Assembly: GCA_027077805.1 (NCBI GenBank)
Contig: JALWTS010000011.1
Span: 23,622-87,621, forward strand
Reading direction: 5' to 3'
Length of the DNA stretch: 64,000 nt
Origin: Gammaproteobacteria bacterium
Lineage (GTDB): Bacteria; Pseudomonadota; Gammaproteobacteria; JABHGC01
The position numbers and the translations under genes are program-made. Positions 57,455-64,000 of the stretch are shown piece after piece. The notes beneath the pieces are model-generated. The model made no database searches. It saw only the letters and a program-made list of their open reading frames with translations, and was not told the origin of the DNA. How positions within the stretch are numbered: the stretch's first letter is position 1; each line of letters begins with the position of its first letter.

Positions 57455-60130
57455 ATGGATGACACTCTTTTCAGCAAACTCGACAGTCAAGCATTATTAA
57501 TTACGGCAAGTACCTATTTATCAAGGTTTTTTGCTAAATCCTATGCCCAATATAAACAACAACAGCAACAACAAGTATGGAAAACGCCTAATATTTTAAC
57601 TTGGGACACATGGCTATATCAATATTGGTCATTAAATCACCAGCAGCAATCAAATATTGAACAGCAACTCATATTACTTAGCTCTCATCAAGAATTAGTT
57701 GTTTGGGAAAAAATTATCAATGACGATGAAAACTGTCACCAATTACTGCAAATTGGTGCGACAGCAAAAGCTGCTTCTGATGCAAGACGTTTACTATACA
57801 ACTGGCAACTTGACATTGAGGCAGATGACTGGCAACAAAATCAAGACTATCAAGCATTTTTTGGCTGGAATCAACGTTTTGATAGCATTTGTGAACAAGA
57901 ACATTGGCTGGATTTCGCACGTTTACCTCATTGGCTTGCCACAGAATTTGAATCTGACTTCATTGAATTACCCAGTCATATTATTACCGCAGGATTTACG
58001 GAAATGACCCCAATTCAGGCAAGGTTACTGGAGAAATTACGCCAAAAAAACATTCCAATCGAAGCCTTACCCTTAGCAAACCCTGCCCGTAGTTGTCAGT
58101 ATCTGCCACTTAAAAATAGCCAAGCAGAAATTCAAACGGCAGCAATCTGGAGCCGTCAAATACTGGAACAACAACCTGATGCCACAATTGCCATTGTTAG
58201 TCATGACTTAAGCACCCAAAAACATCAAATTGAACAAGCACTGCAAGATATATTTTTACCCAACTATATTTTACCTGATTCCAAACCGACTGAATTGCCT
58301 TATAAGGTTTCTTTAGGTCAACCACTATCACACTATCCCATTATTGCTGTTGCCTTAATTATTTTAGATATGGCAAAAGGCTTTTCAAATCTGACAAAAC
58401 TAAGTATTTTATTACGCTCACCGTTTATCCAAGGTGCTAGAGAAGAACAGTCCCAACGAGCATTATTAGACGCTTGGTTGCGTGAGCATAATGAACAAAA
58501 AATCAGCTTCAATAACCTACAACGAGCCATTAAACATTGTCAATCTAAAAATAATGCTAACTGTCGCATTTTAGAACAGCATGTTCAACGCTGGCAAACA
58601 TTAATCATTAATATTGCTTATCAAAAAAAACCCAGCCAATGGGTCATAACATTTAATGAACTGCTTGAATGCTTTGGTTGGCCTGAAGGTAGAACGCTTA
58701 ATAGTGTGGAGTATCAAATTGTTCAGGCATGGAATAAAATTTTATCAGAATTAACCCGTTTAGATGCCGTGTTACCTAAAATTCCGATTAAAATAATGTT
58801 AAGTCGCTTATATCAATTGGCAGATTATACTATTTTTCAAGCAAGTAGTGAAGAAAGTCCAATCCATGTCATGAGTATCCCAGAAATTGCAGGCATGTAC
58901 TTTGATTATGTTTGGGTCATAGGCTTACATGATAGAATTTGGCCAGCGTCGCCGAAACCCAACCCATTTATTCCACTCAATGTTCAAAAACAACAAAAAA
59001 TCCCCCATGCGACGGCCACTCAAGAATTACAACTCGCCAAACATTTAAGCAATATTTTAATCCGCAGTGCCACACAAATTATCTTTAGTTATCCGCAACG
59101 AGAACAAGACAGCGATTTGCGTCCAAGTCCACTATTACTACAATTTGATGAAACTAATTTAGATCAGTTACAACTACCAGCATTTGAATGTTACCAAGAC
59201 ATTATTCACCAATCCTCAAAACTAGAACAATTACACGATCAACAAGCACCTGCCCTAGCTGAAGGTGAAATTGTAAAAGGTGGTACAGAGATTATTAAAC
59301 GCCAAGCTGCCTGTCCTTTTAGTGCCTTTGCCTTTTATCGCTTAGGTGCCAAAAACTTAGCCCAAGGTCGCCAAGGTGGCTTACATCCCAGTGAACGGGG
59401 TTCCCTAATTCACAGTGTATTAGAACAAATCTGGCAACACTACAGCTCACAACAACAACTGATTGACGAATCAGAAGCCGTCCTAGAGAAAAAAATTCGT
59501 CAATTTATTCAACAAGCCATTGATAATTTAGACCTATTTGACAAAAAAATCCTAGATACCAAACTGATTAAAATTGAAAAACAAGAGCTGTTTCATATGG
59601 TAAAAACTTGGTTAGAATTAGAAAAACAACGCCCACCTTTTACGATACATGCCACTGAAATTTCTTATCAAGTAACCATTGCTCAATGTGTCATCAACAC
59701 TAAAGTTGACAGAATTGATAATTTACACAATGACCAACAAATTATTATCGACTATAAAACGGGACAAACTGATACCAAATATTGGTTTGGGGAACGCCCT
59801 GACGAACCCCAACTGCCACTTTATGCCATTAGCAAACAAAATCAAATCAGTGGTGTGGCATTTGCCCAAGTACGTCTAGGCGAAATGAAATTCAAAGGCA
59901 TTACCCAATTTGATCATATGCTACCCAAAGTCGCCTCTATTGAAAATCACAAACTCGAACATTGCCCTAATGATTGGTCAGAATTATTGCAACAATGGCA
60001 ACATATTTTACATCAACTCGGCGAAGATTATCGTTTGGGTCATGCCAATGTTGACCCTAAAGAACCCAATAAAACTTGTCAATTTTGTGGCTTACAAACC
60101 TTGTGTCGGGTTCATAGTTTGAAGAAATAA
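57455..60130 (+). CDS. AddB-like DNA repair protein with PD-(D/E)XK nuclease domain
   Basis: This encodes 891 residues. The N-terminal two-thirds resembles an inactivated helicase, as in AddB (ITASTYLSRFFAK, WVIGLHDRIWPASPKPNPFI). The C-terminal nuclease (about 610–890) has ERGSLIHSVLEQIW, then VDRIDN and IIDYKTGQ with the catalytic Asp and Lys. Cysteines in CPFSAFAFYRLG and CQFCGLQTLC likely hold an iron–sulfur cluster. It matches the TIGR03623 repair family and pairs with the UvrD/AddA-type helicase at 61668. Together they would process double-strand DNA ends. The start is preceded by no strong ribosome binding site. Confidence 0.9.
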   Translation: MDDTLFSKLDSQALLITASTYLSRFFAKSYAQYKQQQQQQVWKTPNILTWDTWLYQYWSLNHQQQSNIEQQLILLSSHQELVVWEKIINDDENCHQLLQIGATAKAASDARRLLYNWQLDIEADDWQQNQDYQAFFGWNQRFDSICEQEHWLDFARLPHWLATEFESDFIELPSHIITAGFTEMTPIQARLLEKLRQKNIPIEALPLANPARSCQYLPLKNSQAEIQTAAIWSRQILEQQPDATIAIVSHDLSTQKHQIEQALQDIFLPNYILPDSKPTELPYKVSLGQPLSHYPIIAVALIILDMAKGFSNLTKLSILLRSPFIQGAREEQSQRALLDAWLREHNEQKISFNNLQRAIKHCQSKNNANCRILEQHVQRWQTLIINIAYQKKPSQWVITFNELLECFGWPEGRTLNSVEYQIVQAWNKILSELTRLDAVLPKIPIKIMLSRLYQLADYTIFQASSEESPIHVMSIPEIAGMYFDYVWVIGLHDRIWPASPKPNPFIPLNVQKQQKIPHATATQELQLAKHLSNILIRSATQIIFSYPQREQDSDLRPSPLLLQFDETNLDQLQLPAFECYQDIIHQSSKLEQLHDQQAPALAEGEIVKGGTEIIKRQAACPFSAFAFYRLGAKNLAQGRQGGLHPSERGSLIHSVLEQIWQHYSSQQQLIDESEAVLEKKIRQFIQQAIDNLDLFDKKILDTKLIKIEKQELFHMVKTWLELEKQRPPFTIHATEISYQVTIAQCVINTKVDRIDNLHNDQQIIIDYKTGQTDTKYWFGERPDEPQLPLYAISKQNQISGVAFAQVRLGEMKFKGITQFDHMLPKVASIENHKLEHCPNDWSELLQQWQHILHQLGEDYRLGHANVDPKEPNKTCQFCGLQTLCRVHSLKK

Positions 60131-60322
60131 TCGCATAAATTGTGAAAAAAATTACGATTTGTGCTTGACTTTTGAGACAATATTTTACATCTTAGCTCAT
60201 TGGGACAGCAAAAAATTGGACTAAAATAACACAAAAAACTGAGTTTTGTATGTCCATTTGTAAAATTTTCCATAGTTCTTGCCCATTTAGCGAAGAACTC
60301 AACATGGATTCTGTAACCATAT

Positions 60323-61426
60323 ATGTTTGGAACATATCGTACATTTTTAGCATTAGCCGTTGTTGCACATCATTTAATATCAATACCAGTGATTGGTCAT
60401 TATGCCGTGCATGGATTTTTCATCCTCAGTGGTTATCTAATGACGTATATCATGACTAATTCTTATGGATATTCGCTTAGTGGTCTGAAAGCCTTTTCAA
60501 TCAATCGCTTTTTGAGACTGTATCCGAGCTACTGGGTGATACTCATTTTTACTATTTTTGTCGTACTCATATTTGGTGAAGAAAATTCGTCCGACTATAG
60601 AAGATATATTTATCTACCAGACACATTAGCTGGTGTGCTTCAGAATATTTCGTTGCTATATTTTAACTTTTTTCCTGGTGGTGTTTCGCCTCGTCTATCG
60701 CCACCAACATGGGCATTAACGATTGAACTCCTATTTTATTTGTTAATTGCACTGGGAATCAGTCGTTCTAAAAAAATGACAATACTTTGGTTTTGTATTA
60801 GTTTGATCTACATGATTTCAACTCATATTTTTGAACTCGATTACCAATATCGCTATAGTTTTTTTATAGCGGGTACTTTTCCATTCTCTATTGGCGCAAT
60901 GATCTTTCATTTTCAAAAAATATCTTGGGGACGTTTTATAAAACAATCTCATCCAAATACCTTGATAGTATTGTTTATGATGTTTGTTTTGAACGCGGGT
61001 CTTTCAGCCGTTGGAAAAAAACTAGATTTGCCTGATACTGTCTCTTTAGTATCATTTTACCTCAATGTCTTAATCAATGCCCTAATAGTGTTTAAACTAA
61101 TTGACGGGCGACTCCCTTTTATTTCAAAGGAGCTTGATGCAAAAATAGGAAATTATAGCTATCCAATATACCTGCTTCATTGGCAAGCGGGATTCATTGC
61201 GTCAATGATTATCTTCGGGTCTCCAATTAGGGGGTTAAGCATTGATGGCATCATATCGCTTAGTGTCGCTTTGATCATTTGTTTTGTGATTTCTTATTTG
61301 ATCATTAGATTTGTTGATTTACCAATAGAAAAATATCGTAAAAAAGTTAAAAAACGTCTAAGAAGCCATTCCACACAGATACAAAGCGAAAATTTTTGTC
61401 AAGTGAATGTTGACAGAAACCAATAG
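60323..61426 (+). CDS. Acyltransferase family 3 membrane protein
   Basis: This encodes 367 residues with about ten transmembrane helices. The family signatures are FRTFLALAVVAHHL-like start (YRTFLALAVVAHHL), HGFFILSGYLMTY and INRFLRLYPSYWV, and the catalytic His is within VVAHH. Such enzymes O-acetylate or otherwise acylate surface polysaccharides or lipids at the inner membrane. It lies between the two halves of a DNA repair pair, with which it has no functional relation, so it was probably inserted there. The N-terminus is short compared with some relatives. The acceptor sugar is unknown. Confidence 0.88.
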   Translation: MFGTYRTFLALAVVAHHLISIPVIGHYAVHGFFILSGYLMTYIMTNSYGYSLSGLKAFSINRFLRLYPSYWVILIFTIFVVLIFGEENSSDYRRYIYLPDTLAGVLQNISLLYFNFFPGGVSPRLSPPTWALTIELLFYLLIALGISRSKKMTILWFCISLIYMISTHIFELDYQYRYSFFIAGTFPFSIGAMIFHFQKISWGRFIKQSHPNTLIVLFMMFVLNAGLSAVGKKLDLPDTVSLVSFYLNVLINALIVFKLIDGRLPFISKELDAKIGNYSYPIYLLHWQAGFIASMIIFGSPIRGLSIDGIISLSVALIICFVISYLIIRFVDLPIEKYRKKVKKRLRSHSTQIQSENFCQVNVDRNQ

Positions 61427-61667
61427 ACCATCCGTCCCTAAAATCAGCGTCAACAACTGTCAGATAAAATTTTTCTATTTTTCCTTAAATTTTACGCGAC
61501 TGTTAATCACTTCCAATTTACAAGCTACGCTTAATTTACAAACAAAATCATTCGCCAACTTACTAATTTTAGGCTATAATCAGTCAGCAATGTGTCAAGC
61601 CAAGCCTATCTATTAAACAAAATAAACCTAACGATACCCCTATTGTACCCAAGCTATCACCTAAAAC
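61427..61667 (+). promoter_or_regulatory. 241-bp leader of the helicase gene with a promoter-like segment
   Basis: No gene is evident. At 61544–61580 the sequence AAAATCATTCGCCAACT and a following TTTAGGCTATAATC align with the segment upstream of the nuclease gene (57391–57430), with roughly three-quarters identity. TATAAT (61575–61580) is a perfect -10 hexamer about 88 bp before the helicase start. Confidence 0.6.
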
Positions 61668-64000
61668 ATGACTGCCACTATTACTGATCATCACCAACGT
61701 GAACAAGCTTTAGATCCCAGTCGCTCTTTTATTATTCAAGCCCCTGCGGGTTCGGGTAAAACTGAATTATTAATTCAGCGTTATCTTAATTTACTGGCAA
61801 CAGTCGATTCCCCTGAAGAAATTGTAGCCATTACCTTTACTAACAAAGCGGCAGGTGAGATGGTTTCTCGGGTGGTAGAAGCCTTAAAGTTTGCTCAAGA
61901 CAAGCCAAAACCCCAAGAACCACATAAACGTAAAACGTGGCAATTAGCGAAAGCGGTGTTAAAACAAAGTGCACAAAAAGACTGGAATCTCACGCATCAT
62001 TCGACCCGAATGCGGATTCAAACGATTGATTCCTTTTGTTCAAGTATTACCCAACAAATGCCTTTATTATCAGGCTTTGGTAGTCATCCTAAAATTCGTC
62101 AAGATGCCGAGGTTTTGTATCAAAAAGCTATTCGTTATGCCTTAGAAGAACTAGAAAGTCAAGAACAGTGGTCGCAAGCAATTGAAGATTTGCTAAGCCA
62201 TTTGAACAATCGCCTTAGCTATGTTGAATCCTTGTTAATCAATATGTTGAAGCAACGAGATCAATGGTTGCGACATATGGTAGATAAAGATAAATTGTCG
62301 AAACAACGTTTAGAACAAGGCTTAAAACATGTGGTCGATCAAGCCCTACGCAAAGTGAAAGATTTAATTCCATTTTCGTTAGAACAACAATTGATTGGTT
62401 TTTTAAGTTTTGCGATTCCAGCATTAAAAAACGCGAACAGGCCTTCTAATTTATTGGTATTAGATGGCTGGAAACAATTACCACCGGCTAGTTGGCAGTA
62501 TAAAAACGAATGGGTAGCATTAGCAGAATGGTTGTTGACCACACAAGGCGAATGGCGAAAAAAAATAACCATAGAACAAGGATTTCCTGCGGCAAGCGAT
62601 GCGAAACTCGCATCAAAGAAAAAATATTATAAAGAAAAAAAACAAGAATTTACAGATTTTTTAGCAACGCTTAGTGTGGATCAACCGTTAAAATTCGCAT
62701 TAGAAAACTTATTAAAACTCCCTGCCACAGAATATACCGATCAACAATGGCGACTACTAGTCGCATTACCCGAACTCTTAACCCTTGCTGAAGCCTATTT
62801 ATTGTTAGTATTTCAAGAACAAGGGGAAGTAGATTTTATTCAAGTAACTCGTTCTGCTTTACAAGCCTTAGATCATCCTGATAGTCCTAGTGATTTGGCC
62901 TTATCATTAGATTATCAAATTAAACATTTATTAGTGGATGAATTTCAAGACACCTCTGTTATGCAATTTAAGCTATTAGAATTACTCACCTCAGGCTGGC
63001 AAAGAAATGATGGTCGTAGTTTGTTTTTAGTGGGTGATCCCATGCAATCTATCTATCGTTTTCGTGAAGCGGATGTCGGTTTGTATTTAATGGCTAAAGA
63101 GCGAGGCATTCAAGACATTAAACTGGAATCATTATGCTTAGAAGTTAATTTTCGCTCCCAACAAGGCATTGTTGATTGGGTAAATAAGGCCTTTAAACAA
63201 GTATTACCTAAACAAGCTGACATTTTATCAGGTGCTATTCCATTTCAAGAATCAGTGGCATTTCATGGCAATAGTCATCAAGATGCGGTAATGGTTCATC
63301 CCTTTTTTACTGAAGATAAAAGTGAACAAGCCAAACAAGTCGTTGAGATTGTGAAACAAGAACAACAACAATGTCCTGATTTAAATATTGCAATTTTAGT
63401 GCGTTCGCGTAATCATTTGTATGATATTGTAACAATATTACAACAAGCAGGTTTACACTATCGAGCCATTGAAATTGAAAAATTAGCCACTAGCAGTATT
63501 ATTCAAGATTTATTAGCATTAAGCAAAGGCTTATTACACTTAGCAGATAGAACCTCTTGGTTATCAATATTACGAGCACCTTGGTGTGGTCTGAGTCTAG
63601 CGGATTTGTCAATATTAGTGGGTGATAATTTTAATATCACCTTATGGGATACTATTAAAAATCGTCATAACTATGAAAATTTAAGCCACCAAGGTCAACG
63701 TTGTTTAAATCGGATTCAACCGATTTTCCAAGCCTGTTTTGAACAACAACAACGGCAACGATTAAAACGTTGGGTAGAAGGTTGCTGGCACGCACTAGGT
63801 GGTCCTGCTTGTGTCGAAGACGCGACTGATTTAGAAGATGCACGCTTATTTTTTGACTTATTGGATCAATTAACGCTGACGGGCGAACTGGAAGATTTTA
63901 AGCAATTAGATCAACAAGTCGATAAATTATTTGCCCATCCTGATTTAGAAGCAGATGATTCCTTGCAAATTATGACCATTCATAAATCCAAAGGACTAGA
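61668..64000 (+). CDS. UvrD/AddA-like ATP-dependent helicase (3' end outside window)
   Basis: At least 777 codons are open from ATG 61668 to the window end. Motifs in order are Walker A APAGSGKTELLIQRYL, motif Ia VAITFTNKAAGEM, Walker B HLLVDEFQDTSVMQ, motif III GDPMQSIYRFREADV, motif IV LEVNFRSQQGIVDW, and motif V IMTIHKSKGLE at the edge. It is a superfamily 1 helicase of the AddA/RecB group. The nuclease partner is encoded 1.5 kb upstream. The C-terminal nuclease domain, if any, is beyond the window. Confidence 0.93.
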   Translation, partial: MTATITDHHQREQALDPSRSFIIQAPAGSGKTELLIQRYLNLLATVDSPEEIVAITFTNKAAGEMVSRVVEALKFAQDKPKPQEPHKRKTWQLAKAVLKQSAQKDWNLTHHSTRMRIQTIDSFCSSITQQMPLLSGFGSHPKIRQDAEVLYQKAIRYALEELESQEQWSQAIEDLLSHLNNRLSYVESLLINMLKQRDQWLRHMVDKDKLSKQRLEQGLKHVVDQALRKVKDLIPFSLEQQLIGFLSFAIPALKNANRPSNLLVLDGWKQLPPASWQYKNEWVALAEWLLTTQGEWRKKITIEQGFPAASDAKLASKKKYYKEKKQEFTDFLATLSVDQPLKFALENLLKLPATEYTDQQWRLLVALPELLTLAEAYLLLVFQEQGEVDFIQVTRSALQALDHPDSPSDLALSLDYQIKHLLVDEFQDTSVMQFKLLELLTSGWQRNDGRSLFLVGDPMQSIYRFREADVGLYLMAKERGIQDIKLESLCLEVNFRSQQGIVDWVNKAFKQVLPKQADILSGAIPFQESVAFHGNSHQDAVMVHPFFTEDKSEQAKQVVEIVKQEQQQCPDLNIAILVRSRNHLYDIVTILQQAGLHYRAIEIEKLATSSIIQDLLALSKGLLHLADRTSWLSILRAPWCGLSLADLSILVGDNFNITLWDTIKNRHNYENLSHQGQRCLNRIQPIFQACFEQQQRQRLKRWVEGCWHALGGPACVEDATDLEDARLFFDLLDQLTLTGELEDFKQLDQQVDKLFAHPDLEADDSLQIMTIHKSKGL

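Noticed and set aside
60192..60383. Minus-strand open frame next to the acyltransferase gene, possible transposase remnant
   Set aside because: It partly overlaps the acyltransferase start, has no recognisable domain and no terminal repeats nearby.

Overview
The window is a gene-dense, AT-rich stretch of a gammaproteobacterial chromosome. Markers of that class are the ygfB–coiled-coil–zapA–6S RNA–fau order next to pepP, a full-length RF2 gene with a +1 frameshift, hemL beside thiE, dacA–ybeD, glnK–amt and AlgZ/AlgR-type regulators. A WD40 Ser/Thr kinase, abundant c-di-GMP proteins and glutamine-rich proteins would suit a Thiotrichales/Beggiatoa-like sulfur bacterium, but genus cannot be fixed from this sequence. 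I saw no tRNA, rRNA, CRISPR array, intact insertion sequence or prophage.

Layout. 1–3602: a very large Ser/Thr kinase with WD40 repeats, cut by the window edge. 3677–7277: a small conserved protein, a DHH phosphoesterase, a glycosyltransferase, and a DUF58/MoxR pair. 7415–10139: mnmG, an FHA protein and a DUF4124 protein. 10245–12040: glnK–amt behind a sigma-54/NtrC-type control region. 12034–12260: gene debris. 12341–15625: hemJ, thiD, thiE, hemL. 15630–21494: a GGDEF–EAL protein, a secreted lipase-like hydrolase, and an AAA ATPase–sensor kinase–LytTR regulator operon. 21709–25901: a Gfo/Idh/MocA oxidoreductase, rlpA, dacA, a D-amino acid aminotransferase and ybeD, with a 65-bp tandem duplication between dacA and the aminotransferase gene. 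25944–28319: an operon of two DUF1538 membrane proteins, a P-II protein and a CBS protein. 28539–36014: a DUF1631 protein, folB/folK, a VIT–VWA protein, pepP and ygfB. 36106–37578: coiled-coil protein, zapA, 6S RNA and fau. 37919–43548: ilvA, a Nif3 protein, a DegS/AlgW-like protease, prfB and a gspK-like gene. 43679–49311: a DUF4129–DUF4350–MoxR–DUF58 operon and gmhB. 49346–57255: two giant paralogues with PilZ–DUF1631–GGDEF–EAL architecture, the second of which has lost its catalytic signatures. 57455–64000: an AddB-like nuclease gene and an AddA/UvrD-like helicase gene separated by an acyltransferase gene.

The most interesting parts are (i) the DUF1538–DUF1538–P-II–CBS operon, which looks like an undercharacterised, nucleotide-regulated membrane system; (ii) three DUF1631 proteins in one window, one free-standing and two fused to c-di-GMP domains, with one fusion degenerate like a FimX-type receptor and preceded by a nine-base G tract; (iii) the repeat-rich kinase; (iv) a small duplication that copied the end of dacA and the start of the next gene; and (v) the split nuclease–helicase pair with similar promoter regions. 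Nitrogen sensing appears twice, once classically (glnK–amt) and once through a P-II protein lacking the uridylylated tyrosine.
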